Source: Salinimicrobium sp963739625 (GTDB taxonomy: Bacteria > Bacteroidota > Bacteroidia > Flavobacteriales > Flavobacteriaceae). Taken from it: 64,000 nt of DNA. The notes under the pieces were generated by a model, which saw only the letters and a list, made by a program, of their open reading frames with translations, was not told where the DNA came from and made no database searches. The stretch's first letter is position 1; each line of letters begins with the position of its first letter. Location of the stretch: the NCBI GenBank assembly GCA_963739625.1, contig CAVUAU010000012.1, positions 1-64,000 on the forward strand, read 5' to 3'. The position numbers and the translations under genes are program-made. Below are positions 16,755 to 25,758 of this stretch, one piece after another.

Positions 16755-19736
16755 TTAAGCGACCTCTTTTCTTGAGGCTACTTTCTTTTTCTCTGCTTCT
16801 TTGTTGAAAGTATCATACGTGATTGGAGTCGCGATAAAGATCGACGAATACGTACCCACGATCACACCAACGATAAGGGCGAACATAAATCCTCTAATGC
16901 TTTCCCCTCCAAAGATGAAGATGGCAAGCAGTACCACAAGGGTGGTCAAAGAGGTGTTCAAAGTACGGCTGATAGTACTGTTTATCGCAGCGTTCATAGA
17001 GTCTTTCTTGGTCCAACCCGGGTGTTCGTTAAAGTACTCCCTAATACGGTCAAAGATAACCACGGTATCGTTCAACGAGTACCCGACCACCGTAAGGATA
17101 GCAGCAATGAAAGCCTGGTCAATTTCCATGTTGAAAGGCATGATCTTGTAAGTAAGGGAGAACACCCCTAAAACGATCAACACATCATGGAAAAGCGCAG
17201 CAACAGCACCCAAACTAAACTGGTATTTTCTAAATCTCAACAGGATGTAAAGGAACACTACTAGCAGCGATCCTAATACGGCCCAAATAGAGGCTTGTTT
17301 AATATCATCGGCGATAGACGGTAAAACCTTGAAGGTTTTCATGATTCCTACTTCACTCTGGCCTTCTCCAACCTGGAAGTCTTCATAAGCAAAACCGGCA
17401 GGAAGATAAGACTGAAGTCCTTCAAAAAGTTTCTGCTGAATCTCATTGTCAACTTCATTCCCCTCGTCATTCACGCGGTACTTAGTAGTTACCTTGATCT
17501 GGTTGCTCGCACCAAAGGTTTTCACCTCTGCACTACCAAATTGAGCAATAAGGTCATTTTGAATTTCAGTCGGGCTTACCGGCTGGTCAAAGCGGATGGT
17601 ATAGCTTCTTCCTCCTACAAAATCCACACCCTGGTTAAGACCAAGCGTGAACAATGAACCAAGACTGATCACCAGTAATGTACCTGACACAATGTAGAAA
17701 GTCTTTCTTTTTCCGAGGAAATTCACGCCCATGTTGGCAAAAAGTCCTTTTGTAAGACCTGTTGAGAACGTAAGGGATTTTCCGTTTTTAGCGTAGCCGT
17801 CAATGAACAACCTGGTAATAAAGATCGCTGTGAACAAAGAGGTAGCAATACCAATAAGCAAGGTTGTCGCGAATCCTTTAATTGGTCCTGTACCAAGAAC
17901 AAAAAGGATAAGACCTGTAAGACCGGTGGTGATGTTAGCATCAAGAATGGAAGACAATGCATTGCTGAAACCGTCGTTGATGGCCTCGCGCTGCGATTTG
18001 CCTTTCCCAAGTTCTTCCCTAATACGCTCAAAAATAAGCACGTTAGCATCCACAGACATACCAATGGTCAACACGATACCGGCAATACCCGGCAAGGTAA
18101 GTACCGCTCCAAGGCCTGCAAGTACTCCAAAAATGAACAGGATGTTCACCGTAAGGGCGATATCTGCAAAAATTCCGGCTTTACCGTAGTAGAAGATCAT
18201 CCAAAGCAATACAAGGATAAGAGCGATAATGAAAGACATCATCCCGCTGTCGATAGCCTCCTGACCAAGTGATGGTCCAACTACTTCACTCTGGATAATA
18301 TCTGCGGAAGCAGGAAGTTTACCTGCACGCAAAACGTTGGCCAAATCCTGACCTTCATTAATGGTGAAGTTACCTGTGATCTCACTTCGTCCTCCAGAAA
18401 TTCCGCCTGCCTGGGAAACACCAGGTGCAGAATAAACAATGTTATCAAGTACGATCGCGATCTGGCTCTGGTTTTCGGCAGCAAAGGCGGTCATTTCTTC
18501 CCACGTCTTAGCTCCTTTTCCATTCATTTGCATGCTTACCGCAATACGACCAACCTGGTCGTAGGTTTGCATAGCATCTGTAATCACACTTCCGGAAAGT
18601 GGCGGCTCATTTTGTCTGTTTCCTTTTAAGGCATAGAGAGCAGCAACATCGCTGTCTTCATCTGTTTTACCCCAAACGAATTTTGCATATCTCTGGTCTC
18701 CTTCCAGCAAAGAACGAACCTGAGGCATTTTCAAATAGGCGTTAACCTGTGCAGTGTCTTCAACAGGGAAGGTTGCAAGAACAGGTCCTCCCTGGAAACC
18801 GGGAGAAGCCATAAGATCGAAAAGCGGATTTTTTTGCCCCGCAACTTCGGTAGTATCATCTGCAGATTCTAAAAGCGCGTCGATCTCATCATCAACTGCG
18901 TTTGTAGTGTCAACTGCTGCAGTTTCTTTCTCTTCAGCCATTCCTTTCAAAGCCGAATTTGCCTGGACGAAGAAGTTTTGAAGTTCGTTGCTTTTATAAA
19001 CATGCCAGAATTCAAGCTGAGCTGTACTCTGTAAAAGGCCTTTTACACGCTCTATCTCCTTGGCACCCGGCAGCTCAACAAGAATACGCCCGGAGTTTCC
19101 AAGACGCTGAATGTTTGGCTGGGTCACCCCGAATTTATCGATACGTTTTCTTAGAACCTCAAATGCAGAAGTAATAGACTCATCAATTTTTCTACGAATG
19201 ATAGGCTTCACCTCATCATTGGTCATGTTAAAATTGATCTCGTCGCTTAGGTTCTTGTTTGCAAAAATATCGGGAGAGGCAAGTTGTGCATCAGGAATAT
19301 CTTCAAAAGCTTCAAAGAAAAGATCTACATAAGTTTCCTGGCTGGACTTTTGAGCCTCATCGGCCTTTGCCAAAGCCTGGTTGAAGGCAGGATCTTTTGT
19401 GTTGTTGGCAAGCTCCTTAAGGATGTCCCTAACCGAAATTTGAAGGATCACATCGATCCCTCCTTTAAGGTCAAGCCCTTTGTTCAGCTCTTTTTCCTTG
19501 GCCGTGTTGTAAGTAATCCCGGCAAAAACCTCATTGTTTCCAATGGAATCAAGATATCTCTGCTCTTCCCTGTCTCTCAGGCTAAGATAATTGTCGACGT
19601 CGTCAGAGATTTTTTGCTGTGCAAATTCTTCGGCATCCTCTTCAATGTTGTTGGCAATAAAGGTAAAGGACAGCTGGTAAATACATACCAGGCCAAACAA
19701 AATTGCAAACACTTTGATTATTCCCTTGTTCTGCAT
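16755..19736 (-). CDS. secDF: Protein translocase subunit SecDF (fused)
   Basis: A 993-residue fusion of SecD and SecF, the proton-driven helper of the SecYEG channel that pulls exported proteins out on the periplasmic side. The SecD half shows NKGLDLKGGIDVILQISV, the P1 domain with RIDKFGVTQPNIQRLGNSGRILVELPGA, and the helix bundle with IAGIVLTIGMSVDANVLIFERIREEL. The SecF half begins about residue 675 and has VDFVGGRSYTIRF, AALFHDVLIVLGVFSLTY and VVGYSLNDTVVIFDRIRE. A single fused gene is normal in Bacteroidota. Acidic inserts in the periplasmic part (EIDALLESADDTTE) are lineage features. A very good promoter lies 36 bp upstream and a terminator behind. Confidence 0.97.
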   Translation of the reverse strand: MQNKGIIKVFAILFGLVCIYQLSFTFIANNIEEDAEEFAQQKISDDVDNYLSLRDREEQRYLDSIGNNEVFAGITYNTAKEKELNKGLDLKGGIDVILQISVRDILKELANNTKDPAFNQALAKADEAQKSSQETYVDLFFEAFEDIPDAQLASPDIFANKNLSDEINFNMTNDEVKPIIRRKIDESITSAFEVLRKRIDKFGVTQPNIQRLGNSGRILVELPGAKEIERVKGLLQSTAQLEFWHVYKSNELQNFFVQANSALKGMAEEKETAAVDTTNAVDDEIDALLESADDTTEVAGQKNPLFDLMASPGFQGGPVLATFPVEDTAQVNAYLKMPQVRSLLEGDQRYAKFVWGKTDEDSDVAALYALKGNRQNEPPLSGSVITDAMQTYDQVGRIAVSMQMNGKGAKTWEEMTAFAAENQSQIAIVLDNIVYSAPGVSQAGGISGGRSEITGNFTINEGQDLANVLRAGKLPASADIIQSEVVGPSLGQEAIDSGMMSFIIALILVLLWMIFYYGKAGIFADIALTVNILFIFGVLAGLGAVLTLPGIAGIVLTIGMSVDANVLIFERIREELGKGKSQREAINDGFSNALSSILDANITTGLTGLILFVLGTGPIKGFATTLLIGIATSLFTAIFITRLFIDGYAKNGKSLTFSTGLTKGLFANMGVNFLGKRKTFYIVSGTLLVISLGSLFTLGLNQGVDFVGGRSYTIRFDQPVSPTEIQNDLIAQFGSAEVKTFGASNQIKVTTKYRVNDEGNEVDNEIQQKLFEGLQSYLPAGFAYEDFQVGEGQSEVGIMKTFKVLPSIADDIKQASIWAVLGSLLVVFLYILLRFRKYQFSLGAVAALFHDVLIVLGVFSLTYKIMPFNMEIDQAFIAAILTVVGYSLNDTVVIFDRIREYFNEHPGWTKKDSMNAAINSTISRTLNTSLTTLVVLLAIFIFGGESIRGFMFALIVGVIVGTYSSIFIATPITYDTFNKEAEKKKVASRKEVA

Positions 19737-19771
19737 TAGTATTTAAATTATGTTCAAATTTTAAAAACGGA

Positions 19772-19802
19772 CAAATATAGGTTTTCATTAATGAAATCCC
19801 AA
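19772..19802 (-). promoter_or_regulatory. Promoter of secDF (TTG-N20-TATATTTG)
   Basis: Minus strand TTG at 19802-19800, 20-base spacer, TATATTTG at 19779-19772, about 35 bp before the ATG at 19736. Confidence 0.85.
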
Positions 19803-19843
19803 TTGTTTTTTTTGAATAAATTAACTTTTGAGTAATAACAAAA

Positions 19844-19940
19844 AAGCTGTTCAAAAACCTGCTGAATTCTGTTTTTCATGGCCTCCGGAAATTTTCCTCA
19901 AGCCATGAATGCATCACAATTCATCGTTTTGGAACAGCTT
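19844..19940 (-). other. Nested inverted repeat between mdh and secDF (terminator or structured RNA)
   Basis: An outer pair (19844-19858 with 19926-19940, AAGCTGTTCAAAAAC against GTTTTGGAACAGCTT, 14 of 15 match) encloses a perfect inner pair TTCATGGC/GCCATGAA (19875-19882 with 19902-19909) and an innermost GGAAATTTTCC (19887-19897). Read on the minus strand, the outer stem ends in CTTTTTTG, so it can terminate mdh, but the 97-nt nested fold is larger than a simple terminator. Confidence 0.6.
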
Positions 19941-19970
19941 CTAAAGAGTGAATTAGCCTCCCTCTTTTTC

Positions 19971-20903
19971 CTATTTTTTAAGATCTAGAAGTCCGTTTGT
20001 TTTAGAAACCCCTTCAGAACTTTCTTTCATTTTAGCTTTTTCAGCATCGTTAAGCTCGATCTCTACGATCTTTTCGATCCCGTTCTTACCAAGGATCACA
20101 GGCACGCCAATACAAAGATCGTTCAGGCCATATTCACCTTCAAGCAAAGCCGAACACGGGAACATTTTCTTCTGGTCACAAGCGATGGCCTGTACAAGAG
20201 AAGAAACTGCTGCTCCCGGCGCATACCAGGCGCTGGTTCCTAACATTTTTGTAAGAGTAGCCCCACCAACTTTGGTATCTTCAGAAATCTGGTTGATTCT
20301 GTCTTCTGAAAGGAATTCAGAAATATTAACCGAATTGCGGGTTGCGAGGCGGGCCAACGGTACCATTCCTGTATCGCTGTGACCACCAATCACCATCCCA
20401 TCAACATCTGATGCCGGACAGTCTAAAGCTTCGCTGATGCGGTATTTGAAACGGGCGCTGTCAAGAGCTCCTCCCATCCCAATGATCCTGTTCTTTGGAA
20501 GGTTGGTTGATTTATGAACAAGGTAAGTCATAGTATCCATAGGATTACTTACCACAATTATAGTTACGTTTGGTGAGTGCTCGATCAAACTGGAAGCCAC
20601 AGATTTTACGATATCGGCATTGATCCCAATCAACTCTTCGCGGGTCATTCCCGGTTTACGGGGAATCCCGCTGGTGATTACGGCAATATCTGAATTTGCG
20701 GTTTTTGAATAATCGTTTGTGCTTCCGGTGATCTTGGTGTCAAAGCCCATAAGCGAGGCAGTCTGCATCAGGTCCATAGCCTTTCCTTCTGCGTAGTCTT
20801 CTTTAATATCGATCAAAACTACTTCTGAAGCGAAATTCTTGATGGCCACATATTCTGCGCAGCTGGCTCCAACAGCTCCGGCACCTACTATAGTAACTTT
20901 CAT
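19971..20903 (-). CDS. mdh: Malate dehydrogenase (NAD+)
   Basis: Interconverts malate and oxaloacetate in the TCA cycle; 310 residues, the LDH-like (bacterial type III) MDH length. The N-terminal Rossmann motif is VGAGAVGASCAEYVA, the NAD-specific acidic residue follows in VLIDIKEDYAEGKAMD, the substrate Arg lies in SGIPRKPGMTREEL, and the catalytic Asp/His pair in RFKYRISEALDCP and VIGGHSDTGMVPL. It stands alone between secDF and an outer-membrane protein gene; a structured inverted repeat follows it. The upstream -7 box is only a near match (TATTTTCG around 20932). Confidence 0.97.
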   Translation of the reverse strand: MKVTIVGAGAVGASCAEYVAIKNFASEVVLIDIKEDYAEGKAMDLMQTASLMGFDTKITGSTNDYSKTANSDIAVITSGIPRKPGMTREELIGINADIVKSVASSLIEHSPNVTIIVVSNPMDTMTYLVHKSTNLPKNRIIGMGGALDSARFKYRISEALDCPASDVDGMVIGGHSDTGMVPLARLATRNSVNISEFLSEDRINQISEDTKVGGATLTKMLGTSAWYAPGAAVSSLVQAIACDQKKMFPCSALLEGEYGLNDLCIGVPVILGKNGIEKIVEIELNDAEKAKMKESSEGVSKTNGLLDLKK

Positions 20904-20990
20904 GTTATTTATGTTGTTTGATTAATAGTCTTGCGAAAATACGAATTCTACTGTAGATTTTAACTAAAACAGCCTATAAATACAGCGTTT

Positions 20991-21959
20991 TTAGATCCTT
21001 ACATGAAGACCCACATTGGCGTTAAAAAAATCTCCCAACGTGGCCATACTGCTCAACCTGAAACGGCCAAAATGAAGGTTGAAACCAACATCTCCTTTAA
21101 ATTGCATTTGTGAACCTTCAATCTTGTCCACTTCAGTATTAACTTGAGGTAACAAAATTCCGTCACCTCCCATTTCGTATTTAAAGTTTGAATTCATGGC
21201 ACCTGCCGCAGCAAAAAGTTCAAAAAAGCCCCATTGTTTTGAACCAATGACTTCAGCCATGAAAAGGTCTGCATCAACAGTGATCATGTCCATAACCAAC
21301 AAGCCCTGGACCTCTACCGGATCATATTCGTATTCCACGTTAAGCTTACTGTAAGCTACGCCAAGAGCGAGTTGGAAATCTTCGGGATAATTATTGCCAA
21401 AATACTGACTAAGACTGTGTTTTGCACCAATTCCATAGGTATTTGCCGTGACCCCGTCAATTGTTACCTGTGGCATTGCCCTAACTGTTACCTCAGTTCC
21501 TGCAGAGACTCCTACCGCAACTTGTAGGAAAGCATGCGGAACATAATCTCTCCCAATCCCATCAATAGCATTAAAATCTACCGGAATATCCTGTCCCATG
21601 TAATTGACGTTACCAACAAACCTGAAATCGCTCCCGCCCCCGAAGGCAGTCGGCATTTGGGCGCTTTCGGCTCCTTCAATTTCCAACAGTTTAAGATCGG
21701 CGTTGGTTAATTCAAAGCTTTTCTTATCTGAAGGCACAAAAAGAGCATTCCCATGAATTGAGACCCTAAAATCCAACTTTTCAAGAGGTACAGCCGAACT
21801 GAACCAGCCGGCACTAGCTTGATAACCGGCAGCATCTGCGGCAGGTTTCGAGAAATTTTCTGCGATAGTAAGCATATCACTAATGAATAGCTTATCATCT
21901 GTTTGCGCAATAATCGAAATGGGCAAAAAAAGTAAAAGGAACAAGTAGATTTTTTTCAC
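20991..21959 (-). CDS. DUF6588-type outer-membrane protein
   Basis: A 322-residue predicted exported barrel protein. I set the start at a GTG (21959, MKKIYLFLLLFLPISIIAQ), which gives a clean signal peptide; the open frame upstream of it runs into the gyrB terminator, so a longer start is unlikely. The mature part has glycine- and aromatic-rich alternating strands (GGGSDFRFVGNVNYMG, YGIGAKHSLSQYFG, FRLSSMATLGDFFNANVGLHVRI) and ends in a strand typical of outer-membrane insertion. It resembles the family labelled DUF6588 in Flavobacteriia. Function unknown. Confidence 0.72.
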   Translation of the reverse strand: MKKIYLFLLLFLPISIIAQTDDKLFISDMLTIAENFSKPAADAAGYQASAGWFSSAVPLEKLDFRVSIHGNALFVPSDKKSFELTNADLKLLEIEGAESAQMPTAFGGGSDFRFVGNVNYMGQDIPVDFNAIDGIGRDYVPHAFLQVAVGVSAGTEVTVRAMPQVTIDGVTANTYGIGAKHSLSQYFGNNYPEDFQLALGVAYSKLNVEYEYDPVEVQGLLVMDMITVDADLFMAEVIGSKQWGFFELFAAAGAMNSNFKYEMGGDGILLPQVNTEVDKIEGSQMQFKGDVGFNLHFGRFRLSSMATLGDFFNANVGLHVRI

Positions 21960-22019
21960 AATAGTTGATTTTGTAGCTGAGTAAAAATAAGAAAAAAACT
22001 TCCGCTTTAGCAGAAACAA

Positions 22020-22044
22020 AAAAACCCGCTAAAAGCGGGTTTTT
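22020..22044. terminator. Rho-independent terminator behind gyrB
   Basis: AAAAACCCGCT pairs with AGCGGGTTTTT around a 3-base loop, flanked by A/T runs on both sides. It lies 15 bp behind the gyrB stop on the minus strand. Confidence 0.88.
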
Positions 22045-22058
22045 GGATGTTCAGTTAT

Positions 22059-23999
22059 TTAAGCATCGATATTCGCGTAAACTGCGTTCTTCTCGATGAA
22101 TTCTCTTCGTGGTGGCACCTCGTCTCCCATCAGCATTGAAAAAATACGATCTGCCTCTCCACTGTTATCAATGGTTACCTGACGAAGCGTACGGAATTCA
22201 GGATTCATAGTAGTATCCCAAAGTTGCTCGGCGTTCATCTCACCAAGACCCTTATAACGCTGCACGCTCACTCCGCCACTGTAAGAATTCGCGATCTCAT
22301 CCCGCTCTTTATCATTCCAGGCATAACGTTTTTTACTTCCCTTTTTCACAAGATAAAGCGGTGGAGTAGCAATGTACACGTGCCCCGCTTCAATCAATTC
22401 TTTCATGTATCTAAAGAAGAAAGTAAGGATCAGGGTCGCGATGTGGCTACCGTCAACATCGGCATCACACATGATCACAATTTTGTGGTATCGAAGTTTT
22501 GAAAGGTTAAGCGCCTTGCTGTCTTCTTCGGTTCCAATGGTTACGCCAAGCGCAGTGTAGATGTTCTTGATCTCTTCGTTCTCAAACACTTTATGGCTCA
22601 TGGCTTTTTCCACGTTCAGGATCTTACCCCTTAATGGAAGAATAGCCTGAAAATGACGGTCACGGCCCTGTTTTGCAGTTCCACCTGCAGAATCTCCCTC
22701 TACAAGAAAGACTTCGCTTTCATGAGGATCCTGTGAAGCACAATCAGAAAGTTTTCCCGGCAATCCGCCGCCGCTCATCACGGTCTTACGCTGCACCATC
22801 TCACGCGCCTTTTTAGCCGCATGTCTCGCCTGTGCCGCAAGGATCACCTTTTGAACGATGGTTTTAGCATCATTAGGATTCTCTTCCAGGTAGTTCTCAA
22901 GCATTTCTGAAACCGCCTGGGAAACTGCAGAAGTCACTTCCCTGTTCCCAAGTTTGGTTTTGGTTTGTCCCTCGAACTGTGGTTCAGAAACCTTAACAGA
23001 AACAATCGCTGTCAAGCCTTCACGGAAGTCATCACCTGAAATCTCAAACTTAAGCTTGTCGAGCATTCCCGAAGCATCGGCGTATTTTTTAAGCGTGGTA
23101 GTCAAACCTCTCCTGAAACCTGCGAGGTGCGTACCACCTTCATGTGTATTAATGTTGTTTACATAAGAGTGCAGGTTCTCGTTGAACGAGGTGTTGTAAA
23201 CCATAGCAACCTCAACAGGAATGTCATTCTTTTCTCCTTCAATAGCGATCACTTCACTAATGATAGGCTCTCTTGTTCCATCGAGGAACTTGATAAATTC
23301 TTTCAGCCCTTCTTCGGAATGGAAAACCTCAAAAACGTCCTCCCCTTTTTCATCCTGCTCTCTGCGATCGGTAAGGGTGATGGTGATTCCTTTGTTCAGG
23401 AAAGCCAATTCACGCATACGACTGGCAAGAGTTTCACGGCTGTACTCTATAGTTTGCTGAAAGATACTTGCATCGGGCTTAAAAGTAACCACAGTACCGT
23501 TCTCTGTAGTCTCTCCTACAGATTTCACAGGATACAAAGGCTTCCCGCGCTCATATTCCTGCTCCCAGATGGTACCGTCACGAAAGACAGTTGCTTTAAG
23601 ATGGTCTGAAAGTGCGTTAACACAACTCACCCCAACCCCGTGCAATCCACCGGAAACTTTGTAGGAATCTTTATCAAACTTTCCTCCTGCCCCAATCTTG
23701 GTCATTACCACCTCAAGTGCAGAGACACCTTCTTTTTTATGCAGGTCGACAGGAATCCCCCGGCCGTTATCTTCTACAGTAACGGAATTATCTTCATTAA
23801 TGCTAACCCTGATGGTATCACAATGCCCCGCCAGCGCCTCATCTATAGAGTTGTCTACCACCTCGTAGACCAGGTGATGCAATCCCCTTACTCCTGTATC
23901 CCCAATGTACATTGATGGTCGCATTCTTACGTGCTCCATCCCCTCCAACGCCTGAATACTGTCGGCCGAGTAATTGCTTCTTTTAACCTCTTCGCTCAT
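22059..23999 (-). CDS. gyrB: DNA gyrase subunit B
   Basis: ATPase subunit of DNA gyrase, which introduces negative supercoils with GyrA. 646 residues from the ATG at 23999 (MSEEVKRSNYSADSIQALEG). A longer in-frame start at 24050 is ruled out because the promoter -7 box lies inside that stretch. Seen are the GHKL ATPase motifs (VYEVVDNSIDEALAGHCD, VEDNGRGIPVDLH, GGLHGVGVSCVNALS), the TOPRIM motif FLVEGDSAGGTAKQGRDR, the metal-binding MCDADVDGSHIATLIL and the C-terminal QRYKGLGEMNAEQLWDTTM. A complete, typical GyrB without the large proteobacterial insert. Confidence 0.98.
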   Translation of the reverse strand: MSEEVKRSNYSADSIQALEGMEHVRMRPSMYIGDTGVRGLHHLVYEVVDNSIDEALAGHCDTIRVSINEDNSVTVEDNGRGIPVDLHKKEGVSALEVVMTKIGAGGKFDKDSYKVSGGLHGVGVSCVNALSDHLKATVFRDGTIWEQEYERGKPLYPVKSVGETTENGTVVTFKPDASIFQQTIEYSRETLASRMRELAFLNKGITITLTDRREQDEKGEDVFEVFHSEEGLKEFIKFLDGTREPIISEVIAIEGEKNDIPVEVAMVYNTSFNENLHSYVNNINTHEGGTHLAGFRRGLTTTLKKYADASGMLDKLKFEISGDDFREGLTAIVSVKVSEPQFEGQTKTKLGNREVTSAVSQAVSEMLENYLEENPNDAKTIVQKVILAAQARHAAKKAREMVQRKTVMSGGGLPGKLSDCASQDPHESEVFLVEGDSAGGTAKQGRDRHFQAILPLRGKILNVEKAMSHKVFENEEIKNIYTALGVTIGTEEDSKALNLSKLRYHKIVIMCDADVDGSHIATLILTFFFRYMKELIEAGHVYIATPPLYLVKKGSKKRYAWNDKERDEIANSYSGGVSVQRYKGLGEMNAEQLWDTTMNPEFRTLRQVTIDNSGEADRIFSMLMGDEVPPRREFIEKNAVYANIDA

Positions 24000-24038
24000 A
24001 CTTAAATTCGTTAAAATTTTGTCAATTCCTATAACGAA

Positions 24039-24070
24039 CAAATATACCAAATAGCAGGCTTTTAAACCAA
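24039..24070 (-). promoter_or_regulatory. Promoter of gyrB (TTG-N21-TATATTTG)
   Basis: Minus strand TTG at 24070-24068, 21-base spacer, exact TATATTTG at 24046-24039, about 40 bp before the gyrB ATG at 23999. Confidence 0.85.
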
Positions 24071-24095
24071 ATTTTAACGGAATACCCCTTTGAAG

Positions 24096-24247
24096 TTATC
24101 AACAATTTCTGTGGAAAAACACCTGCTGCTGCTCCCGTATATTTTTCCGCCAGCTTTTAATTGAGATTACAAATATCCTGAGCTCCAAAAAGATGAAAAT
24201 GAAGTTGCCTTAAATTTTGCGCAGAAAATTTTCCGACCTTATTCACA
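24096..24247. other. Three DnaA-box-like 9-mers in the gyrB upstream region
   Basis: TTATCAACA (24096-24104, one mismatch to TTATCCACA), TGTGGAAAA (24110-24118; reverse complement TTTTCCACA, one mismatch) and TTATTCACA (24239-24247, fits TTATNCACA). They lie in the 408-bp divergent gap between gyrB and the DUF2911 gene, next to a very AT-rich tract (about 24275-24360). The gap holds no gene. Origin or DnaA-control function is only a possibility. Confidence 0.35.
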
Positions 24248-24407
24248 GCCGGAAAGGAAAAAGCAGGCTTTCATAAAAAAGAAAATAAGTTCAAATTTCG
24301 CATGAATAATCATTTTATATTTTTTAACTTTTTTTCAAGAATCATTTAACTTAAATATGCTCTCCTTAAAAGTATATTTAATCTATAACTTAAAAAACCG
24401 ATTAAGC

Positions 24408-24980
24408 ATGAAACGAAGATTTCTTATAATGGTATTTTTAATGGGGTTGCTGCCGCAGCTGCATGCACAAGATACCACCGAAACCCTTAAAGATAATGAT
24501 GGGCCCAATTTTTCAAAACTGGATGTAAGCCCTATGGATGTGGTGCTTTTTAGAGGTGAAAACAATGAACCGCTGGCAAAAGTGCTTTACAGCCGGCCAC
24601 AAGCGCGCAACAGGGAGATATTTGGAAAACTTGTTCCTTATGGAGAAGTGTGGCGTACCGGTGCTAACGAAGCTACAGAGATCACCCTTTATCAAGACAT
24701 GACTGTGGGAGGCAAACGCATCAAAAAAGGGACCTACACTCTATTTACCATTCCTGAAGAAAACCAGTGGACCGTTATTTTAAATAACAGCACGAACATC
24801 TGGGGTGCATACGATTATCATGTTGAGCAGGATGCCGCAAGGATTGTTGTGCCTGTTAGAACTGCAAAAACTCCAATTGAAGCCCTTTCTATGGCCTTTC
24901 AGCCTATTGATAACGGCGCAAAACTTTATATTGGCTGGGCAGATAAATTCGTTGAAATCCCTTTTAAGGAGGTGATGTAA
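24408..24980 (+). CDS. DUF2911 domain protein, exported
   Basis: A 190-residue protein from the ATG at 24408 (MKRRFLIMVFLMGLLPQLHAQ, signal peptide); the upstream ATG at 24357 would bury this signal. The DUF2911 core is present: SPMDVVLF-type start, KVLYSRPQARNREIFGKLVPYGEVWRTGANEATEI, GGKRIKKGTYTLFTIP and the closing ALSMAFQPIDNGAKLYIGWADKFVEIPF. DUF2911 proteins are common, exported and of unknown function in Bacteroidota. Monocistronic, with a shared terminator towards queE. Confidence 0.88.
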   Translation: MKRRFLIMVFLMGLLPQLHAQDTTETLKDNDGPNFSKLDVSPMDVVLFRGENNEPLAKVLYSRPQARNREIFGKLVPYGEVWRTGANEATEITLYQDMTVGGKRIKKGTYTLFTIPEENQWTVILNNSTNIWGAYDYHVEQDAARIVVPVRTAKTPIEALSMAFQPIDNGAKLYIGWADKFVEIPFKEVM

Positions 24981-25001
24981 AGTCCATTCTTACTAGATAA
25001 C

Positions 25002-25028
25002 AAAAAACGCCCTCGAAGGGCGTTTTTT
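25002..25028. terminator. Bidirectional terminator between the DUF2911 gene and queE
   Basis: AAAAAACGCCCT pairs with AGGGCGTTTTTT around CGA. Its last T is the first base of the queE stop codon on the other strand, so the queE message is terminated at its very end. Confidence 0.88.
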
Positions 25029-25660
25029 TATGGGATATTCAAATATTTATGGGTTTGCAGAGACACTTTCCATTGTGGATTTTGCATCACATAGTCCACA
25101 ATAAGAGGCATCATTTTTTCACGATTACTCCACTCCGGTTGTAAGTAAAGGATACAATCCTCACTCACTTTCGCAGCCTGCTCTTCGGCAAATTTGAAGT
25201 CGTGCTTATTAAAAATGATCATTTTGAGTTCATTTGCCCTGCTATAGATCTCCTCTGTAGGAAGCTTGATCTTCTTTGGAGAAAGACAGATCCAGTCCCA
25301 GGTCCCGGTCATGGGGTAGGCCCCCGAGGTCTCAATATGAATTTTCGCCCCTTTTTCCTTCAATCCGTGCGTGAGGCGTTCCATGTCCCAGGTGAGCGGT
25401 TCCCCACCCGTGACCACAACAGTTTTGCTATGGCTAACGGCATTTTCAACGATCTGTTCTACCCTGGTAGGCGGGTGCAGTTTCGCATTCCAGCTCTCCT
25501 TTACATCACACCAATGGCACCCCACATCACAGCCGCCTATTCTCACGAAGTAGGCTGCGGTTCCCTTATGAAATCCTTCCCCTTGTATGGTGTAGAATTC
25601 TTCCATCAAAGGCAGCATCTCACCCCGGGCCACCAATTCATTTATTTCATTCTCATTCAT
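25028..25660 (-). CDS. queE: 7-carboxy-7-deazaguanine synthase
   Basis: Radical SAM enzyme of queuosine/preQ0 synthesis that ring-contracts 6-carboxytetrahydropterin to 7-carboxy-7-deazaguanine. 210 residues from the ATG at 25660. The cluster-binding motif is CDVGCHWCDVKESW, where the CxxxCxxC pattern is kept, preceded by FYTIQGEGFHKGTAAYFVRIGGC and followed by VVTGGEPLTWDME and IHIETSGA. The end LQTHKYLNIP is typical for the family. A TATCTTTG -7 box lies six bases before this ATG, so the transcript would have almost no leader; an upstream start at 25708 would lie before the promoter and is rejected. Divergent from the D,D-carboxypeptidase gene. Confidence 0.95.
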   Translation of the reverse strand: MNENEINELVARGEMLPLMEEFYTIQGEGFHKGTAAYFVRIGGCDVGCHWCDVKESWNAKLHPPTRVEQIVENAVSHSKTVVVTGGEPLTWDMERLTHGLKEKGAKIHIETSGAYPMTGTWDWICLSPKKIKLPTEEIYSRANELKMIIFNKHDFKFAEEQAAKVSEDCILYLQPEWSNREKMMPLIVDYVMQNPQWKVSLQTHKYLNIP

Positions 25661-25666
25661 AGCTTG

Positions 25667-25674
25667 CAAAGATA
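25667..25674 (-). promoter_or_regulatory. Promoter -7 box of queE (TATCTTTG)
   Basis: Exact TAnnTTTG match on the minus strand, six bases before the queE ATG. It excludes the longer upstream start. Confidence 0.6.
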
Positions 25675-25721
25675 ACCAAAATTCAGTCTTTGAGGCTTTC
25701 CTTCTCAAGCAGGTTTTTTCT

Positions 25722-25729
25722 TACTTTTG
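25722..25729 (+). promoter_or_regulatory. Promoter -7 box (TACTTTTG) of the carboxypeptidase gene
   Basis: Exact TAnnTTTG match 30 bases before the TTG start chosen at 25759, and downstream of the first in-frame TTG at 25690. Confidence 0.55.
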
Positions 25730-25758
25730 AAAACGTTGACCTTCAAAATCTGCCCTGT

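Noticed and set aside
24357..24407. Longer start for the DUF2911 protein
   Set aside because: It would add 17 residues in front of a clean signal peptide.
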